Assembly (NCBI GenBank): GCA_016490735.1
Contig: JAEMWC010000137.1
Span: forward strand, 393,501 to 457,500
Source of the DNA: Pachyseris speciosa
Taxonomy: Eukaryota; Cnidaria; Anthozoa; Scleractinia; Pachyseridae
Reading direction: 5' to 3'
Length of the DNA: 64,000 nucleotides
The notes beneath the pieces are model-generated. The model ran no database searches and was not told the origin of the DNA. It saw only the letters and a program-made list of their open reading frames with translations. Each line of letters begins with the position of its first letter. Position 1 is the first letter of the stretch. A program made the position numbers and the translations under genes. Positions 12,427-24,339 of the stretch are shown here, one piece after another.

Positions 12427-13274
12427 TTAAATTTTGCGTCTTTTATACTTGAACACCATCAATAAACAACTTGTCAGGCTCTGACCTACCAAAAAAACGA
12501 CCTTACCATCTTCTTCTGCCCTCCTAAACTGTTGCATCCTCTTCTTTCTTCGCTTCAGGATTTCTTTTGGAAGGTCAGGTGAAATTCCAAAGTCTTTTCC
12601 TTTCAATTTCCTTGCCTTTGACATAACCACTTCTCGATCGGGGTATCGCAGAAAACGTGCAATTATCTGTCGAGGCTTTCCACTGGAGGAGCTCTTTTCC
12701 CAACTCGATGCACCCTTTGAAATTCCAGATCGTCGGGATCCTCCACACCAAGTTCTGCTTTCAGAAAATCGACGAAAACCTCCCTCGTGTTTTCGTTTAC
12801 ATCCTTTTCGTGTTTAATTCCGAAGAAGCGAAGATTTTCACGGCGCTGATAAACTTCCAGGTACAATTTCTCGTCTCTGAGAAGGTGAACTTGATTTTGC
12901 ATTTCTTGAAATTTCTTTTTGAACGACTCTCGTTCTGCATTAGCAAAGTTCAATCCATCCTCAAGCTCTTTAATCTCCGTTTCTGTCTGCTTCTTAAATG
13001 ACTCGAAGCATTCAACCTTTACCTGAAGACAGCTTACTTTCTCGTCCACGGCTTTAATATAATCTTCTAATGTTTGGTGCGTTGCTAATACATGTTCTAA
13101 TTTTGGCATAAGCGCCTCCGCCATGTTTAAAATAACCTCATCCGACTCGATACTTGGTTCAGAATAAGTAAATGAAGTGTTGTGCTTTGTCTTTTTATCG
13201 TCGGGTGAGAGACTCTCTTCTGTAGAAGACGTTGAAGAGCTTTTCCACGTTTTTCGTTTGATATTTTCGGCCAT
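12427..13274 (-). pseudogene. LINE ORF1: coiled-coil RNA-binding protein (frameshifted)
   Basis: Starts at ATG 13274 (MAENIKRK). An acidic/serine-rich head is followed by a heptad-like coiled coil (about residues 60-140) and then QRRENLRFFGI and VHRVGK, the pattern of L1-type ORF1 proteins, which trimerise and bind the element RNA. The frame breaks near 12660; the C-terminal basic domain continues in another frame to 12427 (KARKLKGK, KEILKRRKKRMQQF). It lies directly upstream of ORF2 in the same orientation. Confidence 0.8.
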
Positions 13275-13490
13275 GTACCATATCCAAGAACGGAGCTAAC
13301 ACAAACACGTCTACTCCCACATCTTGCCAGACCACGTCTCAGCTGTGTACATATTAGCTTAAGATTTAATAAGAATTCGACAGCTTGGTACAAAGAAACG
13401 GTCACCCGTATCCACTGCCGCGGACCCTTTGAAGTATCGTTCTTGACGTAACAAGTCGCCGAAGATGAACCGAAGAATTCCCAAAGCAAG

Positions 13491-15328
13491 TATTACTATT
13501 TTGTTTTCGTTCCTCTCACTCATTCATGACCCACGAGTAGAATGAAATTTTATCCCCTTTGTGATATGCTACTATTAATGCTACGAAGCTACTCCAAAAT
13601 TGGAGCGACTGGAAGCGAAAGCGCGGCCCTTCAACTCAAGCTTACCTTTACGCCTACCGGTATATCCCATAAGGACCGATAAGGAATTTCGCTAAGTATT
13701 CAATAAATTATAAATTAACAATTGGTTCATGCGTCAGCGTGCGTTCATTGGGATATGAAGCGCGCGATAAGTTTGGAGAGCGGAGAGCTCGAAAGATGCG
13801 CAAGAGTTGTTTGAGGCGTAACCGGGAGCAACTCTACTTCCCAAGTGCTTAATCTCGGTGAACGCTGACGCCGTAGTTTAAAGCAGACCTCATCACCGTG
13901 CACTATGAAGCACGTTCGCGCAATACAATCATGGGCAAAAGTAGTTGAGACACTTCACGAAAAAGACCTTGTTTACAAGTTTAGGATTCTATCAATCAAA
14001 AGGAGTTCAAAAGGAGGCGGTTTTGTTAGCCTACGAGCAGTGACTGCTGGCTGCTGCTGTGACGAGCAGTGACGGCGAGTAGTCACGAGAAGAAAAAGAC
14101 TGCTCAGCAGTCTCTTTCTTCTCCTAGCGCGCGGCTAGAGGCGAAGCTCGCCTCCCTCTTCCCTTGTGGCCCGTCCTCTGCGCTTTTTTCTGTCGCAGGC
14201 TAGCTTTATTGTCTTTGAAGCTTCCTTGAAATCCAGTCTTAAATCCAGCCCCTTGTCCTTCATCTCTTGCTTCGTAAGTAAGTAAGGTAAAATCCTTTAT
14301 TTAAAACACGGTTATCGTTTAAGCACTACATGCTTGAGAGGTCGTGTATCGAATTAATTATCTAATTATCTAATTACCTACTGATAAAAATGAGTAAAAT
14401 ATAAGAAATTAACTTACTTTATCGCAAATCTGATTTCCCTAAATGTCGGACTAGATTTTGCCTTTGAATAAAATTGTTTAAAATTACAAGAATCATTAAA
14501 ATATTCTGAAACACAGAAGTGAAAGCCAAGGTTTACTTACACTGAGTAAGATGAGGAATATCTGACTTCAAAGAACTGACATCCGCAAGTTACTAAAGTT
14601 TCACCAGTCAGGGAAAGCCAATGGTGGTGGGAAAGGTGGGAGATCAGGAAAGAGCCGTGTAAATTTGCGCTACAATTGGCCATGTTCTAAACGAGTGAGG
14701 GCCTGGGAATGAGTTTTAAAATTTATCGATTGGAAAAAATGGTTTACATTACATGAAAGAGCATCTCGAAAATGTTCACATTACCAACTTTGACGCTGTT
14801 CAGTTGAATTGGAGCTGAAACGAAAGCTTTTGAAAATTGTGAAAATTAGAGACCTTGTATGGTTTGGAGGGACACACTTTCCGAAATAGACATTTGTATG
14901 AGATTTTTTAAAGATCTAAATACATGTCAATTAGCGACTTTTCGATCAAACATGGTCAAAATTGCGGAAATTACTTATTTTGAGATAACCTCTCATATGA
15001 GAATCGATTTAGTTCAATGCCATTGATTTTCAACGAAGTTTGGATTCGTTCTCAGGCCCTTACTCGTTAGAACATTGGAAGGAGACTGGGTATGAGTGAA
15101 ATGCAGATTTGGTTTATACCACGTGACCTCTCCAGCTCGGCCTCTTCTCGGGAACAAGAAAATACGAACAACACAAAGCACATCATGTAGGCAAAATATC
15201 GTTTGAAATCTTGTACATCATGGCACATGTCCTGACAAATGGTTCTCGAAATGAAAGATTAACCTATAATTGTCCCATTTGTGTTCTTATTTTTAACAGT
15301 AAGGAGTTCCGCTCTGATTTGAGAAGTC
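13491..15328. promoter_or_regulatory. Upstream region of RPS12
   Basis: Contains the RPS12 promoter by position. A pyrimidine run (GGCCTCTTCTCGG, about 15137-15150) could be a TOP-type start site, and TTTTAACAG just before TAAGGAGTTCC (about 15292-15300) resembles a 3' splice site, so a non-coding first exon is possible. Around 14030-14130 there are short palindromes (GACTGCTCAGCAGTC) and CAGTGA/TGCTGC repeats of unknown meaning. No TATA box stands out. Confidence 0.35.
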
Positions 15329-18300
15329 ATGTCTGACGCGGAAGGGTAGGTAGTAAAATTCACGTGAACGTGTTACAGCACCGTTTGAGTTTTGGCCAAA
15401 AGTTTAAAACAGAGTCCCATATTCACTTTTATTTTTGTCGTTTAATGACAGAGATGATGTGCAGCCAACACCTGCTGTTGGTGAAATGGACGTAAACACC
15501 GCTCTTCAAGAAATTTTGAAGACTGCCTTAGTTCACGATGGTCTCGCTCGAGGCTTGCATGAAGCTGCTAAAGCTCTGGACAGGTATAACCTTAATTTAT
15601 AAATAATTATTGACCTTTAAATTAGGAAGAAAATGGCAAATATCCAGCTTAGTCGTATTTCAAAAACTGTGTCATTTTATGAAGATGTGAATGATCATGG
15701 CAGTTATGAACACCACTTAAGCAGCAGTGAAAATAAAGCCTGGAAAAAAAACTTCAGGCTTTTACGGGAGTCTAACCCACCACGTCTGCGATACTGGTGC
15801 AGTGCTCTACTCAACTGGGAGCTGGTCATATTGTTGGTTCATATATACCCATGAGTAATATACCAGCGAGGTCTGTACCAGTATCGCAGAGGTCGTGGGT
15901 TCAACTCCAGTACAAGACTGAAATTTTTCAGGCTTTATTTTCACTACTGCTTAAGTAGTTTAATTCAGCTTTATTTCAACAAGAACAACAACAATAAAAA
16001 CGTTGTAATGTGTTGAAATGGGAAGAATCCTCAAAAAGCGCTGCAGCACCATTCTAGGAGGAAACTCCAACCTATCTATAGACCTACTAATATACAGAAT
16101 GTATAATGTACAATGTATATACAGAAATTCAAAGAGTTAAAAAGGTAGAAACCTTCGACTTAAAATCTGCCACAGATGATGCTTCTCTAATGTCAAGAGG
16201 GAGACTATTCCATTCCCCAACTATTCTCCTCATAAAGCTAAATTTAATTAAATTAGTCCTAGAGAAGCTGGTTAAAAGGTTTGAAGTATCCATACTTCTC
16301 AATGCATATCCCCAGTCAACATCCCTAGAAAATCGAACCCTAGAATCGAGGGTTAGGTGAACATGATTATTAACCACCTTATAAAAGAAAGGAGAAGGAA
16401 GAAGGATTCCACACCTGAGAGGCATATTCAACCTTAGGCCTCACAAGACTACAATACAGAGTCTTAAGAGTTGTCACATCATTGACATCCCGACATGTTC
16501 TTTTGATAAGGCCTAAAGTACTATTTGCCTTAGCTGTAATATTGACAATGAGGTAATTCCAACAGAGAGCATCACTAGTTAACAAACCCAGGTCTCTGTG
16601 CAGAGAAACCGAATCGAGTTTAGTCCCATAAATATGATAGTGGTAGGTTAAGGGGGACTTCTTTTTGGTAATTCTCATAACCTTGCATTTACTGGCATTG
16701 ATCCTCATCTTATTATTTACACACCACTCGTTGATCTTATTTAGGTCCTGCTGGAAGCACTCTTGATCATGAACAGAGTGAATAACCTTATAAAGTTTAC
16801 TATCATCAGCATAGAGAACAATCTTATTGCCAACAGAAACCACAGCAGGCAAATCATTAATATAGATTATTAAAAACAACGGTCCCAGAATTGACCCTTG
16901 GGGTACACCAGATGTAACTGTCAGCCAATCAGAAGTCCCTCCACGTACAACCACGCTCTGTTGTTGAATTCTCAGATAATCTTTACACCATTCGAGAAGT
17001 TGTCCCCCCCCCCCCCCCCACCCACACCATATTGATTTAACTTCCGTATCAGGAGAGAATGATTAACTAAGTCAAAAGCCTTAGAAAAATCCAGAAATAC
17101 AACATCAACTTGCCCTTGATTATCCAAGACTTAAGCCCAATCATTGTGTACTAAAACTAATTGAGAAACAGTAGACCTCCCTCTCAGAAAGCCATGATGG
17201 GAATCATGCAAATATTGAAACACCTGGTCATATATAACAGCGTGAATTATCCTTTCTTGACACTTCCCAACAACAGATAGTAATCAAATCCCTCTATAAT
17301 TAGTAACTGAACCTGTATCACCATCCTTATAAATTGGGGAAATGTTAGCTTCCATAGTTGAGGGACAATGGCCCGTGTAAATGATAAATTAAATAACCAA
17401 GAGACAGGGTTAGCCAATTCATTGGCGACACATTTAAGTAGGCAAGCGGGAATAGAATCCACACCAGCTGCCTTGTTGGGGTTCAACTTCACCAAGATTT
17501 TCTTAACTTCACTAGGGCAAGTTGCAACAGAAATAAGACTACCAGGATCGACTTCTTCCTTTGGGTGGGAATCCCCATATACCAGATCATAGGGTTTGGA
17601 AAAGACTGAATGAAAATGCAAATTACCATATTTATTCGTCTATAAGCCGAGACCCTAAACTTAGCAAGTGGAGTAGTGACCAGATGTTCACCAAAAACCC
17701 CAGAAAACTCTTGGCTATGAGCTGACACTTGAAAATCAAATGCCGAAGTTCCATGGAGGAAAAAAAACACATGTATCGTGTGCCACACTTCAGCGAGAAT
17801 TATGTTGAAAATCTAAAAAATTCAATGCCATACCTTCACCATAAAGGAATTTAACGAACCTTGTAACTTTTAGGAAATGTTTGGAACCTTTTTATGCCAA
17901 AAAAACTCAAAACACCTCCAAAACACAAAAGATTGAAGTTGTAAATGACTCGCCATCTTGTATGACCTGGCAGGCTAGGTGAGTGAGAGGTTACCAAGCC
18001 AGCAGCGTGCTTTGAGTCTCGCTCAGTTGTGCTTGATCCCAAAAGCTGAAACAGGATGGTTTTGCTCAAGTTTATTGAAGAATTTCTTCCACAAATAACA
18101 TCACAAAGTAGACCCAATTAATTCACAGGAAATGTGACGACTTCTGTGGAGATAACAAGCTTATAGTAGGGTATGTGAAGCAACAAACAGGTTAAGTGTG
18201 ATATCAACCTCAACTGATGAAAGCTTCCTTGAAGCAAAACTAGTAAATAGCTCCTTTACGAGCTACCACATATACAAAAGTCAATGATAACACAGAAAAC

Positions 18301-21300
18301 TTGTTGTTGGCTCTCATTTTTATTGTTGTCTTTGGGTCTTTGAACTTTTTTCCCCCGAAAATTATCGACTATAAGCCAAACCTCCTTCTCTGTTGGAAAA
18401 TGTACTCTTGGTGGTTTAATTTAACAGAAAAATTGCTCGGCTTATACACCGAATGCAAATATGGCGGACCACTGGGTCGGTGCCTGGGACGAGTCGCATG
18501 AAAGCGAGGCTAGTCAGGCTTCGCTGTTTTGTTTTGACATCTCCCGAACGTCTGGCTTCGTCGTCGATTTGGTTCGTTTTGTTTCACCATCCCTACGCGT
18601 TCTTGTGTTCCTGAATGCCACCAGAAGGAAGTGAAATCTTCTACAGGAGAGAAAGTGTTTTTTTTTTTTTTCAGTTTCCCCTTTCACCTCTGAGGGGAAA
18701 ACAGACCAAGGAAAGGAGTTCACGATCGCCGAAGGAACTGTTTAAGTTCAGCCTGGTAGATCTTACAAAATGTGTAAGCGATCGCATTTACCTACGAGTC
18801 GTTGTTATTTGGCTCAATGCTTTTACTGGTTTCAAAGACGGGGCAGTTGAAGTTCATTCGCTTGGTTATTACACCGTAGTATTTGTTTCCTGCGATTCCG
18901 TGCGAGTGGACGCGGACGGGTTTAACCAAAACTTTTTCTATTGGGACAGAGGATGTCTTTCGAGAGGAGCCTTTCTTTACCTTGGGGCTGGTACTGGCCA
19001 TGCAAATAGCGTTGGAACACCACCAGACACCACATAAGCTCGTCATTTAACCGATTTTTCTAAGATCTTCTATCCTGAAATGATGATGTAGCGAACAAAC
19101 TTTAGTTCCCGCGCGCGGCGATCGTGAACTCCTTTGCTTCGTCTCAACGGATTGCATTAATCCACTATTTTCCCTTAGAGGTGAACGGTGGAAGATTTTT
19201 ATCCTTTCTCAAGGCATTCAGAAACACAGCGACTCATAGGTACAGCGAAATAAAACAGACGAGATCTGCAACGAACCAAGACTCTTCTGCAAAACAAAAC
19301 ATCAAGGCCTGACTAGCCTCGATTTCATGTAGCTTGTTCCGGGCGCCGACCGAGTGGTCCGCCATATTTGCATTCGGTGTATATTCAAATAAATACGGTA
19401 AATAAATTTGCCTGCTCAGAAGGTTTTCTAGTACTGACTCCCTCATAAAAAAACGACTCAGGTAGTCTCCTAGATTTGGTCTTGATGGAGTGAAACGACC
19501 AATAGTGTTCATAACTTCTTCATTCTTTAATCTGCAGTTCAAAAAAATGATTTTCATGTATTTATTCTCGCATGTCATTTTAGTCGGAAACATTGTGCTA
19601 CATGCACATTGCACAAAGAACATACCAGTACTGAAACATTTGAATCCCAAGATGAGAATGTGATTCTGGTAACTAGTAAACCAGCCATTCTTGCTATGTG
19701 AAATATGATATCACATATTATAATTAGAACAGATCTGTTTAATGGTAAATGCTTCTGTATAATGTTTGTTCCAAAGGAAGGTTATAATTTAACTTCAGTA
19801 CTTCAACTAAAATGCAATATTTTTGTAAAATAGCCCCTTAGCACCCTCTAACTCTCTTCCTTTCCTTAAGGCGTCAGGCTCATCTGTGTATCTTGGCCAA
19901 CAACTGTGACGAGGCCATGTATGTTAAACTTGTGGAAGCTCTCTGTACTGAGCACAACATAAACCTCTTGAAGGTCAGTGATATAACTCCTTTATAAACA
20001 GGTTTTGTTGTTTTGTTGATGAAGGGTACACATCCTTACAGCATATGCCAGGTAGTAACTCAGCAAGATGACCTCTCACACTATTAATTTGAGTAGTGAG
20101 AGTATCCATCAGTTTTTTCTGGTATTTTGAAGGTTACAGGTTCCACTTGCATTGGGGACTTGATTTTAATTTATAAATAACACCTATTATTAAGTTACTC
20201 CAAGCCTAAGCCTGAAATTTCTTTAAAGGTGTACCAAAACTGAATTTTTGTTAACAGTGATGTAAGGTTTCCGTTGTTGTTTCTTCCTTAGACATTGTTT
20301 GGCTTACAAATGTTTCTGTTAGATATTTAGATATTTTATTATCTCGCCACATAGAATAAATTACAAATAGAATAGAAAAGATAATAAATAGCTAATTAAT
20401 ATTAAATTTAAAGTGAACATACAACTTTGAAGGAGGGACTGTGGCGGGGAAATCTCCGAGAAGCAAAGCTTATGAGGAATAGAGATTCCCCCTCCATGGG
20501 CATTAAATATTACTAGGCGGCTTTTAAAAATAAAGAAAAGACATGTATTTTAAATATATAAGTGTGCTTGGACAAAAAGATAGATGTATAAAGTGTTCTG
20601 GTTATTAGGTTGTATCTTGTATCTTGTCTGTTGACCTTGTTCTGTCATTTCCCACATGAATATATATTCTCGCATTTTTATTTCTGATTGGGCTTTTTTT
20701 TTAGGTTGATGATAACAAGAAACTTGGTGAGTGGGCAGGTCTCTGCAAGATTGACAAGGAAGGAAAAGCCAGGAAAGTTGTCAGCTGCAGTTGTGTTGTT
20801 GTGAAGGTAATTAAAGCACTATACCACAACTTTCTTTGGTTTATAGGCTGATAAACCACATGGGATGTTGGATGAACATGCAAAGAATTCCTAAATCAAG
20901 AGCCATAGGCGAGTGATTTACGAATTCTTAGAGTGTTCTTCCAACATTCCAAGTGGTTTATCATCCTATAAACCAAAGAAACTTGTGGTATATTACTTTT
21001 ATATAATAATTCAGAAGATGCGCAGAATTTCCACGAGTTTACTGGAACAATAAACCATAGCTGATTAACCAATCAGAGTGCACACATTGATTTGGTTATT
21101 ATATAAATTATGTTCAAAGTTTCCCTATCTTATTTTAGACATGACTTCTAAACAGAATAGTGAACAGACCGTTTTTCTACATTGTATGTTTCCCCCAAAT
21201 TTCATATTTTATTTAAACTCTTGGTTGTACCAAATTAATTTTTTTTATATATAAATGTCCCTAAAGATAAGTTAAAAGAAGAGTTCCCAGCATTTAGTTT

Positions 21301-22253
21301 TGCGGGTAAGATGTAACATCAAACATGTTGATTTGACATGGGACAGAAAAAGTACAGTGTTAAATGTATCTTGATGGTCATCAACACTTTGTGTGCTATT
21401 CAGTAAGTTACTGTAGTGTGCCATCCTATGATGAAACAAAGGACTCCCTCTTCTGATATACCATGAGGATGTGTCCAAAACCGGAATCGATATAGATAAT
21501 TCTGAGGAGGCACCTGTTACAGATTGCACTACAATAAGAGCATAAGGGGAGCAGGGATGGTGTAGTGGTGAGAGAACTTGTCTTCCACCAATGTGGCCCA
21601 GGTTGGAATCCCACACCAGGTTCTTGTCCACTCTCTGAGAAGTTTTCCTCCAGGTACTCAAGTTTCCCCTGTCCTCCAAAACCAACATTTCCAATTTTGA
21701 TCCAGAATTTGAGGATCACAGGTTTGTCAGTCATATTGACTACTGAGTTTCACCCTTGTTAAACACAGCTGATTTGATTTTGAAAACAAAGCATCCACCA
21801 CCAAAGAGAAAGCAATACCTGAAAAGTTTCATTTGAAGGGCCATCCATGGTAGAATGTTAGAATCAAGTTATTTTTGAAAGAAAGTACTTTTAATAGGTT
21901 TTGCCTGACTGATGAATGATCATACATGTAAGTTAGAAAAGACTTCTATATATAGTATAACAAACAATACTCAAAAACTATGAAATTTTTGTAGTCTTCA
22001 AAGCTAAATTGCCAGATAGTTGGGGGCTGACCTCGCTGGGACTTCGAGTCCGAACATTAGTCCCTCATTTAGTGCCTTTTTTTTTCATTTCACTAAATGG
22101 AAATTACTAAATAAATAAATATTTGAGTAAAAGACTGTAAGTGTGGTTCTTTTTCATTCAAACAAAGTTGTTCTTTTTTCCCTTCAGGATTATGGAAGGG
22201 AAGGTCAAGCACATGATGTCCTGATGCAGTACTTCAAGTCCAAGCGCAGCTAA
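15329..22253 (+). CDS. RPS12: 40S ribosomal protein S12 (eS12)
   Basis: Five coding exons: 15329-15345, 15452-15583, 19871-19973, 20705-20806 and 22188-22253, 420 nt including the stop, predicting 139 residues (animal eS12 is usually about 130). Key blocks, all typical of eS12: [66 protein letters not shown], and CSCVVVKDYG with the C-terminal YFKSKRS. It is a small-subunit protein near the beak of the 40S ribosome with an L7Ae-type fold. Exon 1 is tiny (MSDAEG) and ends GG|GTAGGT; every junction keeps the frame. Intron 2 (4.3 kb) is swollen by retroelement and DNA-transposon insertions, some antisense. A poly(A) signal follows at 22281. The coding frame is intact, so the gene is probably functional. 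Confidence 0.96.
15716..15955. repeat. tRNA-SINE foldback in RPS12 intron 2
   Basis: Begins CTTAAGCAGCAGTGAAAATAA and ends with the inverse (ATTTTCACTACTGCTTAAG). Each half contains GCGATACTGGT(G/A)CAG and a TTCAACTCC/GAGTCTAACCC block, reading as the B-box half of a tRNA-derived SINE head in one orientation and again in the other. It looks like two SINE copies joined head to head, or one copied as an inverted pair. It is spliced out of RPS12. Confidence 0.65.
16129..17621 (-). pseudogene. CR1/jockey-like reverse transcriptase fragment
   Basis: The minus strand shows [17 protein letters not shown] (about 17480), then in other frames [12 protein letters not shown] (about 17075), [13 protein letters not shown] (about 16905), the catalytic YADDSKLY (about 16810), and the usual end of such polymerases, [20 protein letters not shown] (about 16185). 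These are hallmarks of CR1/L2/jockey-type non-LTR RTs. Several frameshifts and stops break it, there is a poly-C run at 17006-17020, and the endonuclease is missing, so this is a 5'-truncated dead copy. It lies antisense within RPS12 intron 2. Its 5' edge almost touches the transposon starting at 17626. Confidence 0.8.
17626..19398. mobile_element. TA-flanked DNA element, copy 1 (1.8 kb)
   Basis: Left end CCATATTTATTCG and right end AAATAAATACGG are inverse-related, each next to a TA (17624-17625, 19399-19400). The left 600 bp are clearly homologous, in opposite orientation, to the element at 40292-41178: shared blocks include TTCAATGCCATACCTTC, GAGAGGTTACCAAGCC and AACAGGATGGTTTTGCTCAAG. The right half is a separate foldback (18448-19378). 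No transposase frame is seen. Both TA targets and the CCGTATTT-type ends suggest a Tc1/mariner/pogo relative moved in trans. Confidence 0.7.
18448..19378. repeat. Foldback with ~290-bp arms inside the 17626 element
   Basis: Arms at 18448-18745 and 19097-19378 are inverse copies: ACCGAATGCAAATATGGCGG opposite CCGCCATATTTGCATTCGGT on the outside and GGAGTTCACGATCGCCG opposite CGGCGATCGTGAACTCC on the inside. The ~350-bp loop is open over part of its length (about 18750-19036), but its translation matches nothing I know. The arms have diverged by roughly 15-25 per cent by eye, so the structure is not very recent. Confidence 0.7.
20821..20992. mobile_element. Foldback MITE in RPS12 intron 4
   Basis: ATACCACAACTTTCTTTGG at the left is opposed by CCAAAGAAACTTGTGGTAT at the right; within, GGTTTATAGGCTGATAAACCAC and its inverse also pair, down to a central GAATTC...GAATTC. 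It starts 14 nt after the RPS12 exon 4 donor (20806/20807), so in the pre-mRNA a long hairpin could form right beside the 5' splice site. Confidence 0.8.
21547..21782 (+). repeat. tRNA-derived SINE
   Basis: An A-box-like GGTGTAGTGGTGAGAG (about 21559) and a B-box-like GGTTGGAATCC (about 21602) are spaced as in a tRNA head, followed by a tRNA-unrelated body (TCTCTGAGAAGTTTTCCTCC, CCTCCAAAACCAACATTT) and an end near GATTTGATTTTG. A 3' block with (TTTGAT)n character is usual for such SINEs. It was transcribed originally by RNA polymerase III; here it is an intron 4 passenger in the RPS12 sense direction. Confidence 0.72.
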
Positions 22254-22280
22254 ATATGGCATTGACATTTTTGTTTGCCT

Positions 22281-22286
22281 AATAAA
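22281..22286 (+). promoter_or_regulatory. RPS12 poly(A) signal
   Basis: AATAAA lies 28 nt after the RPS12 stop codon, followed within 25 nt by a T-rich stretch (TTTTTGTTGTTCTT). The very short 3' UTR is normal for ribosomal protein genes. Confidence 0.8.
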
Positions 22287-24339
22287 TAAATGATGAAAAA
22301 TTTTTGTTGTTCTTATTGCAGTGTCAAATATGGAAATGCTTTTTAGACTTTACTTTTTCTGGCCATTATTTCTGTTCAGGTCCATCACTTGTTATGGTCA
22401 ATAAACAACAATCCATCATATTAAAGCAATATCTTCTGTGCCCTAACATGAACAGCATTAGGCCTGTCCTGATTGTGCAGGAAAAATCGCAGAAATACGC
22501 TCAAATAGTGCTTGATTTTTATAAAAGGTGCTTGAAATTTAGAAATAATGCACAAAAGTTGCTCACAGTTTTTTTTATTTCCTAGCAGATGTTCATACAT
22601 ATTCCTAGTTTTATCACTGAGCTGGTTTGTTGATACCATCTTTAAACTATTTGACCGGTTTAGAAACAGTGCTATACAACACAAACGATGCTTTCGTAAG
22701 CAGCTGCACTGAACAGAAAAGAGTGCTAAAAATTCTGAGAAACACGAAGTCATGAACCAATCAAAATCAACTGTTCCCAGACAGACAGCCTTTATTTTAG
22801 CATGATAAAACATTAAAGCTTGACAGCTTGTGGGGTCGTGCAAATAAAATCACAAACATCTAAAAATTAAAATGAACATTACACAAACTACACATGTATA
22901 TACATAATAAAATCGTGCATTGTATAGCAAGGACATAGCTTGTGCATTTCCATGACAACAGTCAGGCGACAAGGAGGAATCATTCAAATTCATGATAATA
23001 GAATTACTTGGCTTTACTGAAAACGTTTCAAAGACAAAATATTACATTTAACGTATGGAAAATTGTGAAAAATGTGCTGAAATGTTTCCCAAAAAGCGAA
23101 AAAATGCTTGAATTCTGCTCAAAATCAGTTAAGTGCTCAAGAGTGCTGGAAATGTAAAATAGTGTTCCAGATTCGAAAAAGTGCCCAGCGCAATCGGCAA
23201 AGGCCAAAACTCGAATTGTATAACTTTAACACCCAAGACAAAAATAGAAGTGATCAAACTTTAACTTGAAAATGGTTTGTATTTTCAAATCCAATTGGGA
23301 ATAAGCGGTCGTGTGCACATGACAATGGTGCTGCACCCATTATAGCAAGGGTCAAATGAACAGTTGTAGAGCTTGGAGTATCTAAATGACAGATCTTGTG
23401 ATGATTATAATGGTAATAGGACTGAGTGGAGTACAATTCAGGGAGTAATTGGGCAAGTGATTTCAATTCCGAGCGCGTAGCGCGAGGCTGATTTGAAATT
23501 ACGAGCACGATTACCCCTGAATTGTATGACATGAAGTCCGATTACCAATTAATTGTGTCAATAACAAAATGCAAGAAACTTCTAGAGGTCAACTTTCTAA
23601 ATTGTAAAATGTATTGTACAAAATAGCTAACGGAAATTATTGCTATTTTACAAAGTGTGAAGACTAACAACTGATACAACATGGTAGCTACTGCTCAACA
23701 CACCACTTAAGGTAACTGTCCGATTTGGCCTGTCCGATTACAAGTGTTTGTAGTCGGACAGTTTGGACCTGAATCAGCCAATTAAGACACGAATAAAGGC
23801 TGTTAAGAACCAATCACATTCAAGCACTTTGTTATTGACACAATTACTTTGTATATAAAGCAACGTGGTATCTTGATTTTCTTAAAAATCTATTCTCTAT
23901 GTATTTTAGATCGTCTCCATTTTGAGGCGAAACACTCTATTTTAAAAGTGGGCATGAATGTAGGTTGTTTTGCCTACAATGAAGTCGATTTGCTTACACT
24001 GGGGTCTGCGTTGTGTTCTTTTTTGGGTGCAACCGTGTAAGAACGAGTAATAATTGAGTATTACTGACCATTACTGTGTTCGTTCGGCGCATCTCTTTTA
24101 GTACAAGTAATTATCGAGTATTACTATGGTCTTCTGCGTTGTGTTCGTTTATGTACTCGAGCAGCCTTTCATATATACCTGGTACTCGAGTAGGCGAAAC
24201 AACCAGGGAAGTTGGGTAGACAGAGCGTGTGGTTCACGGAGAAGTCTGGGTCCTACTTCACATCACGAGACGAACAAGTCATTCGCTAATTCCCGGAAAA
24301 AGAAGTCAGATTGAGCAAGAAATAACACGAGCTTAAGGC
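22287..24339. other. Intergenic with small repeats; LITAF-like promoter side
   Basis: No gene seen. It holds a MITE at 23411-23547, a small hairpin around GTCCGATTAC/GTAGTCGGAC (about 23735-23760), and two near-copies of GTAATTATCGAGTATTACT (about 24044-24065 and 24108-24126), the second just upstream of the LITAF-like 5' UTR. The latter pair could be a regulatory duplication but is short. Confidence 0.4.
23411..23547. mobile_element. Small TIR element (MITE)
   Basis: TGGTAATAGGACTGAGTGGA at the left is opposed by GACTTCATGTCATACAATTC on the inverse of the right end, which itself begins TGGTAATCGGAC. The inner halves also pair (CAATTCAGGGAGTAATT with its inverse). 137 bp, no coding capacity. 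Confidence 0.65.

Larger units (their letters stand above)
7484..13490 (-). mobile_element. Decayed, nearly full-length L1/Tx1-like LINE
   Basis: The minus strand reads, in order: ORF1 (13274-12427), a spacer, ORF2 (11859 to about 8040), a long AT-rich 3' UTR and a terminal A-tract seen as poly-T near 7484-7492. An ORF1 with coiled coil followed by an endonuclease-RT ORF2 is the plan of L1/Tx1-type non-LTR retrotransposons. The copy is dead: frameshifts in ORF1, and in ORF2 at least one frameshift (near 10085) plus nonsense codons. A TA-flanked MITE sits inside ORF2 (8661-8925). The 5' edge is uncertain. Confidence 0.85.

Noticed and set aside
15346..22187. snoRNA genes in RPS12 introns (common in vertebrate RPS12)
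   Set aside because: I looked for TGATGA...CTGA pairs with closing stems. Only an isolated TTGATGA (about 20017) was found, without a matching box D at a suitable distance.
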